Shown here in pieces: positions 1-10,321 of a stretch of 64,000 nucleotides of DNA (the stretch's first letter is position 1; the number at the start of each line of letters is the position of its first letter). The DNA comes from Chytriomyces cf. hyalinus JEL632 (lineage: Eukaryota; Chytridiomycota; Chytridiomycetes; Chytridiales; Chytriomycetaceae). The notes below the pieces were generated by a model that worked only from the letters and a program-made list of their open reading frames with translations, searched no databases and was not told the origin of the DNA. Location: positions 186,001 to 250,000 of the forward strand of contig JAIWWG010000025.1 of the NCBI GenBank assembly GCA_025435555.1. Direction: 5' to 3'. Position numbers and translations under genes: made by a program.

Positions 1-2112
1 AAAATAACCAAGGGTTGTACGGAACGTTGTTATCGGGGCCGACTGGATGCGGTATGCTCATTGTTTCGCGTTCCTGAGGCATCGAACACTATTGAGCAAA
101 CTTTTGAATCACAGGGAAAACATCTCTTATTAACGAAATCAGCGCCATGTACGCGATCAAGGTTATTTTATCTCAGACTCTTGTCAAACGCTTCGAATGA
201 TTTCTCAAAGCCAATGGCCTTTTTCAGCCAACCGTCATCAGTATCTCGCGATTACTATCCATTCCTTCTGAGTACCATACCACAGAACTACGCTCCATTT
301 TTGATGTCGCTTGGAAGCAGCCGCATTGTCTCAGTTTAGACCTCACATTTTGTTGACTTATAACGCAATTTAACGCGTATATTTCCAGTTGTATTTGACA
401 AACTAGAAGTTCTGTTCCCAAAGAAATTACCCGCGTCCTCTCAATCATCCACATTGAGCGCAATATACCTTGTCCTGTTACAAGCCTTGGAGCGCATTCG
501 GGCATTTTCGCAAACTTGTCAAAACAGGATCCTGCTCATTGGAGTATCTGTATATCCTGAACGCGCAAATCTTGCATTGCTGTCGGACCTTTTTCCAGTT
601 GAGTTTGCGGGTTCTACCTGTTTTATGTGTGGTCAATACTCATTTGCCGAAATTCGCAGGAACATATTGTCTTCGACAAATATTCAGCGCAGAGCCGGTC
701 AAGCATATTGACAACCTTGCTGACATCCTCTTTATCTGAACATCCTCTCACGCGCGAATCAATGCGGACATCTGTGACTAGGGAGTCGGAGATTGCGTCT
801 GCAGTTGAATCTGATTGTGTCGGATTCGGTCTATCAGATTTTTTCGCCTTGTATGACTTTGCTCGATGTGCGGCCATGCGCGAAAAAGCAGGGACAGGAG
901 AAATGCGTATCGACATTGAACATGTGCGAAACGGAATACAAAGTGTGGCAATGCAAGTGCGCCGAAACACCAATCATTCCGTCCAAGTTGAACAACGAGC
1001 GCGTGTTGAACTCGGCGATGTGGGCGGTCTTGAGGACGTCAAGGTGCGATTCGAAGTTCATTTTTTGTGACAAGGAATAGGGGCAATGCGATTGTTGAAT
1101 GATTTGATGTTTGCAGGCTCTTTTGGTCGAAAGTCTGTTTTGGTTCCACGCTAAACCAGGCGAATTTCAAACACTTGGCATTCTGCCAACTAAAGGCGTG
1201 CTTCTATATGGACCGGTAATGGTATTTTTATCTTCTTTTTCTTGTTTGACAAGTTTTCGCAGCCTGGAACAGGGAAAACGCTTTTGGCAAGAGCCATTGC
1301 GACAGAGTCGAAATCCCAATTTCTTTCAATTTCGATATCGACCATCATCAAGGGCCATGTAAGTTTGCTCGAAAATACCAATTTTGTCATGAATATGTTT
1401 CCTCATGTTTAAAAAAGATTGGAGAATCGGAGAAGCAAATCTCACAAATCTTCAAGCAAGCAAAAGAATCGGCACCATCCATCATTTTTCTCGATGAAAT
1501 TGAGAGCATGTTTGCCGCCCGAGAGGGCAGCGGAGACTTTTCACAAAAAATTCTGGCTCAACTGGTTCAAGAAATGGACAATCTGGATGACTTCAGTACT
1601 GGCCCCGTGAAATCTGCGGGCTCGAAAGTAGTTGTTCTCGCGGCGACTAATTATCCCTCATTGATGGATGCGACACTTTTGAGACCTGGTATATCACTAA
1701 ACGTAATATTTTGAAAATGACAAACAGTCTGATAGCAATGTGTTTTCTACTGTGATTTTTACAGGCCGCATTGACCGTCTCATTGCCGTTAGAGCACCAA
1801 CTCGAACTTCCCGCAAATCCATCCTTGTTGCCGTTTCGCGAAAAATAAGCTGTTCTTCCGATGTGGATTGGGATGATTGGGCAGACAAACTCGTTGGTTG
1901 GAGCGGCGCTGCAATTGCTGAATTGTTTAGAAAGGCTCGGATCCATTCCAGTGCGATGGAATCAAATATGGTAACTCAAGTTCAAATCATATAACAAAGC
2001 CCCCATCACTCGTTACTCACGCTTGCTCAATGTTGCATCATCACAGGGACATTTGACGAATAAGAATTTTCAAAATGCGTTTGAGGAAATTGTGTTGTCT
2101 CGAGGAATGTAA
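1..2112 (+). CDS. AAA+ ATPase, CDC48/AFG2 (SPATA5-like) group, 5' partial
   Basis: Two AAA modules are visible and the 5' end lies outside the window. The first P-loop (GPTGCGKT) is rebuilt by splicing 1-51 to 115-161, then 228-327 (start of ELRSIFDVA) and 389 onward (FVFDKLEVLF, Walker B-like). The second module is stronger: DVGGLEDVK, intron 1044-1116, GVLLYGP, intron 1216-1262, PGTGKTLLARAIA, intron 1359-1417, IGESEKQ, Walker B IIFLDEIES, sensor AATN and, after intron 1689-1764, the arginine-finger region RPGRIDRL. The last exon (2047-2112) ends GHLTNKNFQNAFEEIVLSRGM and a stop. Such type II AAA proteins unfold or remodel complexes; AFG2/SPATA5 acts in 60S ribosome maturation. Walker B of the first module has D in place of the usual DE, so that module may bind but not hydrolyse ATP. 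Exon borders between about 611 and 780 are unresolved. AAA identity is firm; the subfamily is an inference. Confidence 0.8.
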
Positions 2113-2624
2113 TAGTGGGAGATGTTGAGGGAGGTCATCTTTGAACCACCTTTTGTTGTGGAACGCGATTTTTTTTATAAAGAACAGCGCCGAGACTCTG
2201 GTGACATGAACGCATAAAACGGATGGTGGCATTACATCAACAGTTGAGCAGAGCATCGCGCGTTTGGACTTAAAAAGAAAGAAGGTACGGCATAATAAAA
2301 AAGGGTTCAAAATGCGCGGAAATGTTTTTTCAAGTAAAAAGAAAAGGAAACCAAATTTGAGGAAATGCGTCTTTTTTGTCATCAAAACGATTACCTAAAA
2401 CAAATAAACTGCGAATTTTGTCAAACAGAGTTTCAGAGCCAGCTGGCATCAACCAACCACAATTTCTGCGCGGTGCGACACGAATTAAGATTTTGCTCTC
2501 GTAAAAGTTTGCTTTAAAAAGAAGACAAAAATGCGCTCATTTCGGACATCAAACAACATCCTCTCATTCATTCTCTGCATCTCTGCATCCACCACCATCA
2601 ACCCCCTTGCATACAATCCATATC
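2113..2624. other. Intergenic region
   Basis: There is no supported gene between the AAA ATPase stop and the start of the secreted repeat protein. The stretch is A/T-rich, and from about 2540 to 2620 it becomes C/T/A-rich, as expected for a fungal promoter or 5' UTR. No specific motif can be supported. Confidence 0.5.
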
Positions 2625-5486
2625 ATGCACTTCACTCAAATCTTTGCACTGGCCTTCCTGGCTTCGAACGCCATGGCTACCTGTAAGCAACACACCGTCT
2701 AGTCACTGATCCCACAAAAGCAACTAAGCAAATCCATTTACAAAAAAACAGACCAACGTGGGAAGGGATGCACACTGCGCGGCAACTTCAACATTAAGGA
2801 AGACGACGTTGTTGTCCTGGCCAAGAAACACAACTTGGACTCTTCCCTCTGCGGAAACATCATTTCGGACATTGCCGATATCGACAACGACGACTTTGTG
2901 ACTGGCTGCAAAAAGATTGTGGCTAAACGTGGATGCCAGCTCAAGGACGTTTACGAAGTTGCCGGGTCGTGCAGAGACCGGTTCTTTGGCGCAAAGTCAC
3001 ACCCCCTCAACAAAGTCTACAGCACCATCTTCGACTTGGGTGTGAAGGGCCAGCTCTCAATCAACGTATCTGGCGGCCTCGGTGTTTCTATCGGTGGCGG
3101 TGTTTCTATCGGAGGCGGTGTTTCCATTGGAGGCGGCGTTTCTGGAGGGGTCACTGTGGGTGCCGGTGGCTACAGCGGTCTGGTTCTTCAAGCCGGAGGA
3201 ATCTTTGACAGCGGTGTCCGAATCATCGAAGACGACTGGTTCACCACTGTCATCAGTCAGTACAAGTTTGGAATCGACCTCAACACATCCAAGTCAATTG
3301 TCGCCGAGATTTCTGTTCTGAACGGAGACTTTTTGACTGGATGCAAAACGATTGCTACCAAGTTCAACTGCTCAGTTGAAACAGTCATTACAATCGGAAG
3401 CGAATGCAGCAAAAAGTGGTTTCTCCAGGGAAGCAAGTTCTACAACGTTTTCAACAGTGTGGCCACACTCAGCACTCAAGTGGGAATCAACATTGGCGGG
3501 TCTGTTGGAGTTAGCATTGGGGGCTCATCCGGCGGTGTCGTGACTGGTGGTGTCGTGACTGGCGGTAGCGTCGGTCTGACCATCGGCGCCGTGGTCATTC
3601 CAGACACCTTCTTCACCACAATCATTCGCACCAACGGCTGGAAATTCTCCCTTGACGTTGGCAAGCAGATCGTGGTTGATATTTCCGCCCTGACAGGCAA
3701 CTGGATTGATGGCTGCAAGAGCATTGCGACAAAGTACAGCGTCTCTTTGGATATCGTTATCGCCATTGGTTCCGCGTGTACCAAGCAATACTTTGTGCAG
3801 GGCACACCTCTCTTCAACGTTTTCAACAGTGTTGCCACAATCAATACGCAAGGCACGATTGGAGGCGGAGTTAGCATTGGTGGTGGAGTAAGCATTGGAG
3901 GTGGCATCGGAGGTTCAGTCGGCCTGAGCATCGGAAACGGAGGTATCTTTGACGGCTCCAGCATTCTTATTGGAGACGACTGGTTCGACGGAATCATCCC
4001 ACAGTTCAAACTCGACGTGGACCGCAACCGTTGCAAAAATATTGTGACCGACATTTCCGTCATCAAGGGAAACTGGCTTTCCGAGTGCCAAAGACTCGCA
4101 GTCAAGCACAACTGCAAACTGAGCACAATCATTACTCTGGGTTCAGAATGCAGCAAGAGATGGTTCGTGCAAGGCAACAAGTTCTACAGCATCTTCAACA
4201 GCGTAGCAACTGTCAACACACAAGTCGGAGTCTCGGTTGGAGGCGGCATTACGTACGGGAACGGCATCGTCTTTGGAAACGGAGGAATCTTTTACAATGG
4301 CAACATTTTCATCCAAGACAGCTGGATCGACGGCATCGTCAACCAGTACCGTCTCGGACTCTCGCGTGACAGTTGCAAGAAAATCATTGTCGACATTTCT
4401 GGCTTGAAGGGAAACTGGCAAAGCGCAGCCCAGAGTCTTTCGATTAAGTACAACTGCCGTCTGGATCAGATTATCACAATCGGAACTCAGTGCGGAACCA
4501 AGTGGTTCACTCAAGGGCACGAATTTTACGGCCCCTTCAACCAAATCTCGACACTGAACGTTCAGACGGGCGGTCAAATTACAATTGGAGGAAGCAGTTC
4601 CAATGCATGCGTCTTCAAGAGTGGACAGATTTACGTTGGTGGACAAGTTGTCGTGGATGGAAGCTGGATTAGCTCCAACGCGGGCGGCTATGGCTTGAGC
4701 GTTGACCAATTCGGAACTCTCATCTATGACCTGACGCAGCTTCCTCGTGGTGACACTTACCACGAACAGTGCAGAAGACTGGCAGCGAACTACAAGGTGT
4801 GTTCTTGTAAATATTGAATCTTTTTATTTTCAAATGACTGAGATATATCCTTTACTCAGATCCAAGCCATCAAAGTGGTGCAGTTGACCGGCTCATGCAA
4901 GAGCCGTTTCACAAAGTTTGTGGATTACTACAGAACATTTGACGTGATTTCGGGATACGACAGTTACTTTGGCGTTTCTGCGGCTGCTTCAATCTCAATC
5001 AACGCCGCCGTCTCCGTGAAATTGGAGACTATTGGCCAATTGTTTGGTATCAACAGCAAGCAGTGCTTCACCAACATTTTCGGACGTCTCAAGATTGGTG
5101 GTGGACTCAGCTACCGTGTGGCACTGGATGAAACTCAAAACTCAGTTGCCGACGTTTTTGCACGCATTGCTGACGCTGCAAACAGCACAGAGCCAGTTGA
5201 CCCTACCAACACAATCATGCGAATTGCCAGTGAAGCAGATGTCCCGCCTGGACTTGTGGCCGAAGTCTCTTCATCGATTCTGGATTCAATGATTAGTGAA
5301 AACAGCACGGATGTTTCTAGCTTCAAGAATATTGACTCGTTGGCTGCGGTTGTTCTCAACACGACTGTTTCCGCGGACGCGCAATTGCCCGCTGAGGATG
5401 AATCGCAGGCAAACCAGGCGATTTCTGGGGCCAGAGGCGTCACGGTTGCTGTTGCGATAATGCTTCTGAGTTCGTTGCTTGTGTGA
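2625..5486 (+). CDS. Secreted GPI-anchored protein with six Cys repeats and Gly-rich linkers
   Basis: Three exons (2625-2682, 2752-4796, 4860-5486) give about 909 residues. The ATG at 2625 opens a clear signal peptide (MHFTQIFALAFLASNAMA). The body holds six related modules of about 90-100 residues. Their core is C..IA.K.nC....i.iGs.C...wF.QG..fY..FNsvAT, with four recurring cysteines, and they are joined by linkers made of short G-V-S-I-G-G-G repeats. The C-terminus is a hydrophobic stretch (VTVAVAIMLLSSLLV) after small residues, which fits a GPI signal. I do not recognise the repeat family. Secretion, anchoring and low-complexity spacers suggest a cell-wall or adhesin-like surface protein, but that is inference. 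An AATAAA lies at 5525, 39 bp after the stop. Confidence 0.85.
2764..4960 (+). repeat. Six tandem protein modules encoded in the surface protein gene
   Basis: Approximate module positions are 2764-3060, 3199-3490, 3595-3860, 3945-4230, 4288-4575 and 4606-4960, the last split by intron 4797-4859. Modules 2-5 align best and share FNSVAT or FNQIST near their ends. Modules 1 and 6 are more diverged. The linkers at 3070-3175, 3480-3590, 3855-3945 and 4215-4285 carry GGC/GGA-rich units coding GVSIGGG-type repeats. Confidence 0.8.
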
Positions 5487-5812
5487 TGATGCTCTTGACT
5501 GAATTCGTTGTACATTTTCCATCCAATAAAAATAACTGCTCGTTCGAGTTTGGACCCAAATTTCTGCCTCCTACTAAAGATACATGGTAACCATGAAAGA
5601 ATATGCGCGATCGATGAAGCGGGCGTCACAGGTCGTTGTGCATCGGTATCGTCCCTGCTGTTGCGCTTGCGCACATGTCACTCCTCCGGCCTTTATACTG
5701 TCTGCACGAAGCATTCCCCTCGTGTCAATGCCTGCGTGTATTTTTAAGGCAACGGTTTCAAGAACACGACAAAGCATAAAAAAATTGCGTCGCCCCACAC
5801 TCGCGAAAAAAA
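5487..5812. other. Intergenic region with poly(A) signal
   Basis: This is the 3' region of the surface protein (AATAAA at 5525) and the promoter of the RING gene. Open frames on both strands overlap here without domain content. No other feature is seen. Confidence 0.5.
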
Positions 5813-6466
5813 ATGGGCGATCGCTACTGGCAAGCAGTTGACCCAGGCGTGCTGGACGAGAATCTATCATGCATCATCTGTCATGAAGTTTTGCACGAGC
5901 CACGCATGCTCTCAACCTGCCGCCACATGTACTGCCACACTTGCATCAGGCAGTGGGTGGCACAGAAAGGCACCTGCCCGATATGCCGACAAGCTGCCCA
6001 GATGGACCAACTATCTGCCCAGAAGGTCGAGCCATACATTGGCGACGCGGCTAACTGGATCACTCGGCTGGATGGAACCCGTTTTCAGACCCGCCAAGAG
6101 CTGCTACAGGTCGTGATTGCATGCAGCTACCCCGGCTGTGGCTTCGTAGGAAGAATGATGGATCACGAGTGTCCACAATACGAATGCTGCTTCAGCTTGA
6201 ACGGTTGCCCGATAAAGTCTATGGATCGAGACTCTGCTGCGGATCATGCGAGAATGTGCCGTTACACTGTCGCACCTGTTCGAAATGATTCAGAAGATTC
6301 CAGCTGGGTTCCTGTTATTATCGCGGGTACAGTGATTGCTGGTTGCTTCTTGTTTCTTCCTTTGCGGGCGGCTATCACGGTGGTCAGTGTTGGCGTCGGG
6401 ATCGTCGCTGTTATGAGTGAGCAAGAAATGCGCGAGAAAAGATCCAACAAATCGCTTGCGATTTGA
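5813..6466 (+). CDS. RING-finger protein with TRAF-like Cys/His region and C-terminal membrane helix
   Basis: Single exon, 217 residues, ATG at 5813. Residues about 20-60 form a C3HC4 RING (CIIC ... C.HMYCHTC ... CPIC), the fold of E3 ubiquitin ligases. A second Cys/His-rich block follows at about 100-150 (CSYPGCGF, DHECPQYECC, C, DHARMC), arranged like a TRAF-type zinc finger. Near the C-terminus is a hydrophobic stretch of about 40 residues (from VPVIIAGTVIAG to VGVGIVAV), then a short basic tail (REKRSNKS). By family logic it would pass ubiquitin to substrates at a membrane. The substrate is not evident. The RING-TRAF order resembles animal RNF41/TRAF proteins, but the TM tail is unlike them. 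Confidence 0.85.
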   Translation: MGDRYWQAVDPGVLDENLSCIICHEVLHEPRMLSTCRHMYCHTCIRQWVAQKGTCPICRQAAQMDQLSAQKVEPYIGDAANWITRLDGTRFQTRQELLQVVIACSYPGCGFVGRMMDHECPQYECCFSLNGCPIKSMDRDSAADHARMCRYTVAPVRNDSEDSSWVPVIIAGTVIAGCFLFLPLRAAITVVSVGVGIVAVMSEQEMREKRSNKSLAI

Positions 6467-6696
6467 ATCTCTGGATTTATGAAGCTCCTTCGCAACAAGG
6501 ACCAAGACTCTCTGTCTGCGGATTTGCTCAGCGGATAAGGTCGTCTCCATGCTTTAACAAATATCAATAAACTTGCAAGTGTATACCGAAAGAAGAAGCA
6601 GAGCAACTGCGAAGTTTAGAATGAGAATAACAGCGGAATAACTGATTTGTTTGATGGTGCTGATTACAATGGCTGAAAGAAAATTTGAGGGGAAAC

Positions 6697-8247
6697 ATGC
6701 ACATCACCCGCCGCTTGTTCGCAAGCACGGCCACGCCCTTCCAAGCAGCCAAACTCTCCGCAAAGGAGCCAAAAGTCCTTCCAGAACTGCGGCAGCGCTC
6801 GCTTCTCACATCCAAGTTGTGGGTTCACCGCGTCGAGGACCGCATCTCAAAACTGACCAATCAGGGACGAAGTGCTTTCCAGCAGCTCCCTTCAGACGCA
6901 TCGACTGGTGCTAAGGAAGGTGGCGTGAAGCTGGACACATCCTTGCGCAAAATGGCCGACTCTTTTGTGCAAGTATTTCTTCCCTTCCGAAGCGACTCAC
7001 ATCTGAAGGAGGAGTACATGAGCCCGTACGGACGAATAAGAATTGGCAAAGTGCTGGAGGACCTTGATGCACTCGCGGGGTCGATTGCGTACTTGCATTG
7101 CGCTGACGCTGAAAGGGAACTGACCATTGTGACAGGTGCACTGATTTGATATGATCAAAAACCCTTTGCTCATATCTTCCAATACTTTACAGCTAGCGTT
7201 GATCGCATTGATTTGATGCGCGAAATCCCGGTGGACCAAGACATATCAATTTTTGGTTACGTCACGTTTGTTGGAAAGTCATCAATGGAGGTCTCGATCC
7301 ACATGGAGACTATCCTTCCAGACAGTGGCATCAGCGCAGAAGATATGGATGACAAGTACATGCGCTCAAAGCTTCCGCAAGATAAACTGTCTGGAGAGTC
7401 CATTCTGGATGCCAAGTTTATTATGGTAAGTGTTTATGAAAGTTGATTACGCATTCTTACAAAACTTGAACAAAGGTCGCTCGCGACCCGTCCACCGGAA
7501 AAGCCGCAAAAGTCCCTCAACTCAAACTCGACACAAACCAAGAACGCAAACTTTTCTTGCAAGGAACAGAGCATAAAGCCCGCAAGCAGTTTGCAAACGA
7601 AACCGCGTTATCTATCCGTCCGCCCTCAACCGAAGAAATGTCCCTCGTACACAGCCTTTACTTGAATTATCGCCAGTACGCTGAGCAGAAGGGCCGCGAA
7701 AACAGCGTGGATTCAGCTACACCGCTTATTCCGAAACCCACACATATTGAATGGATGCGAGACACGCGTTTACAGAATATTCATTTGACCTTCCCGCAGG
7801 ATCGCAATCTTCATCAAAAGATTTTTGGAGGTCATTTAATGAGGCTGGCCTATGAACTGGTGCCCGTATGAAAATTACGAGTTGTGTCCTTTTTCCTAAT
7901 AGTGTTGCGTTTGATTTTAGGGATACGCTGTAGGAACCATGTTTGCCCAAACGCCACTCAAGTTCATGTCGCTTGACGACATATCCTTCCGCAGACCCGT
8001 CGAAATTGGCGCAATCCTCGATTTGTCCGGACAAGTTGTATTCACCCGTGACAGGGATATGGTTGTCAAGGTAGTTGCGAACGTTGTGGAACCAGTGTCG
8101 AACAGACGCGAAATGAGCAACGAATTTTGGTTCACGTTTAAAAGCGTGCCAAAGCGGGACAGTGAGAGCCTGCCACGACAGATTATGCCGAAATCTTACA
8201 ACGATTGTATGCTTTACTTGGAGGGAAAGCGGCGATTTGAAAACTAG
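6697..8247 (+). CDS. Acyl-CoA thioesterase, ACOT9-like, double hotdog, mitochondrial
   Basis: Four exons (6697-7135, 7193-7425, 7476-7865, 7921-8247) code 462 residues. The ATG at 6697 starts a basic, Ser/Thr-rich leader without acidic residues (MHITRRLFASTATPF), typical of mitochondrial import; the open frame extends upstream only through non-ATG codons. Two hotdog halves are visible. The first includes SPYGRIRIGKVLEDLDALAGSIAY; the second includes HQKIFGGHLMRLAYELV and the run FMSLDDISFRRPVEIGAILDL. The spacing matches ACOT9 and its fungal homologues, which hydrolyse acyl-CoA to free acid and CoA in mitochondria. Intron 3 uses donor gtatga. An AATAAA lies at about 8274, after the stop. Confidence 0.88.
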
Positions 8248-8386
8248 CGGTTGTCAGCTCTTATATGTTCACAAAATAAAACATTCTCAGCTTTTATTGA
8301 GATGGGACTTGGGAGAATACTTGCAGCAATATACCACGACGGCGTTCAGCAGTTGATTCCATGTCCGTCCATGTTGCGAAGATTAA

Positions 8387-9929
8387 ATGAGCAAATTGGA
8401 AATGACCCCACCAACAACGCCCACACGGCCAACCCCAGTGCGCAACCAGAGCCGCAACTGGTTTGGTGCGAGCAGCGACGACATGCTCTGGAGAAGCAGC
8501 AGCCGTGGAGACAGCGCTCTCGATCGTGACCACACCCGCTCAGTCTCGCCCCAGTCCACCGTCCCCTCCCACTCACACCAGGTCCATGAAATTCAGAATA
8601 ATTCGGGCTCGCACTGGGATGATCGTGAGTATATGCTTGTCTTTATCAGCTTCTTTTTTGTCTGCCTTGGCTCATCCGTCCGAACAGTCCTGCGCTTCCA
8701 TCAATCGGTTATCCCCCGCATCTTCCTCTACCTGACTGCCATAACACTCTGGGCATCTCTAGTCGCTGTTTTTGCCCTCACTCAGAGCGACTTTGCTTTC
8801 CTGAACAAGCTCCCCGTGTCCACCATCTTTGTTGTTACCACCGGTGTGGTGCTGTCGCTATTGCTGTCATTCCGACTCTCGACTGCTTAGTGAGTACATA
8901 AGTTTAGATATGGAGGGATCAATGCTGCCATGGAGTATTTACATGTTTGTGACACCTGCCAGCGATCGCTACTGGGAAGGCCGTAAATTCTGGTCAACAA
9001 TCCGCTTCCAGACTATAAACATTGCGCGCCATATTCAAATCAACATACGGGCAAAATCCGACTCTGAAAAGACCCAAAAAGGTCACGCACTGAGCTTGCT
9101 TACGGGGTTTTCGGTCGCCGTAAAGCACTGGCTGCGAAAAGAATTCCTTCCCATCTATGATGATCTTGCACCTCATATCGATTCAATGACTTTTCTTCTT
9201 GCGAATCCGGCACCTATCTCATCTCCGAAAGACTCAAAACTCGCATCTTCCAGTCCGCAAGCTTTGCCAATAACTTGCATCATCCCTTTAGACGCCCTCA
9301 ACCACTTGTTTTCTTATATCCTGTCCACTAATCAATCCACGTTCCAAATGCTTGCTGCCTTCTCTTCTCTCGAAGATGCATTCACCCAACTTGAACGCAT
9401 TGGTGGAACACCCATCCCAGCAACCTATGCAATCACGCTCGACCAAGTTCTCGTCCTGTATCTCCTGGCATTACCCTTCCAACTAGTCACTGTATTGGGA
9501 TGGTCGAGCATACCTGCGACGACTCTTGCTGCTCTTATTATGGTTGGACTGGCGGAGATTTCTCAAAACATTGAGAACCCGTTTGTTGAGACTTTCCACA
9601 ACTTGCCGCTGGACTCGTACTGTGAGCATGTTGACGTATGCATGGAATATCTTGGTTCTATGGATTTTGACGGTGAAACAGAACTGCGGTGGGGTGAGGC
9701 GGATGAGATTTTAGATGAGGATGAGCAAGTGCGGTATGGAGGAGGTTTGGCGAAGAATGTCACGCAAGTCCGGGTAGAAAAGAAGGCAGAAACTGTCGCG
9801 TTGAATGGAACAGGCATTGTTGTGGCTGATGGAGGTGCTATCGTTACGGATCCTGTACCTGTCGTTATCGTGGGGGATCACGATGAGGTCCACAAGAAAA
9901 GTTCAAGAGAGGTTCGGATGACTGCTTGA
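8387..9929 (+). CDS. Bestrophin-like (UPF0187/RFP-TM) anion channel
   Basis: Three exons (8387-8624, 8688-8889, 8963-9929) code 468 residues. The first intron is a multiple of three, so the frame reads through it. Removing it restores the family's LLRFHQSVIPRI, which matches the bacterial and fungal 'l..f.GSVlpRI' signature. Further signatures are YDRYWEGRKFW (after intron 2), HAL...AVKHWLR and ENPFVETFHNLPLD, the last matching the conserved 'iEnPFg.d.nDLpl' block near the pore. There are four hydrophobic stretches. The N-terminus is Ser/Pro/Thr-rich and probably cytosolic. Members are chloride or other anion channels in the plasma membrane or organelles; location is not shown here. An AATAAA is at about 9978. 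Confidence 0.85.
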
Positions 9930-10321
9930 TTCAGGGAGTCGTTGTCTTTCTTTTGAGTTGGGTTAGAGTGAGGGCACAATAAAGAACGAATTTATGTTAT
10001 GGCCCCAGCCAAAAGGACCAGTTGTGTGATTTCTGCTGCGCATGAAGAATAACGAAACAGGTTAAGGTGTACCGGATATTTTATCCAGGGAGTGGCCCTC
10101 TCAACATGTCGCGTCAGGGCATTGTTGAAGGGGGTTTTCAGACATGAAACACGGACATCGAAAATTTATTTTTGTCCAAATCTGTCCACAAATACTTCTC
10201 AGTGTTGAACGGGAACCAAGCAAGCAAAGAAGGACGAGAAACAAGAGCTGGCACAGCGAGAAAAGACGCAGAGAACGATCTAAAGGGAGAAGAAGTGCTG
10301 ACACGAACGAGGGACGGCACG
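9930..10321. other. Intergenic region
   Basis: This spans the 3' end of the bestrophin gene and the upstream region of the coiled-coil gene. The frame of the next gene is open upstream to about 10172 but holds no ATG before 10322, so an upstream start or exon cannot be excluded. Nothing else is recognised. Confidence 0.45.

Noticed and set aside
198-200. Apparent in-frame TGA in the AAA ATPase, suggesting a pseudogene
   Set aside because: A 66-nt intron (162-227) removes it and restores a good AAA pattern on both sides.
3476-4763. Two long minus-strand frames inside the surface protein
   Set aside because: They are shadows of the repeat gene. Their apparent repeats mirror the Gly-rich units.
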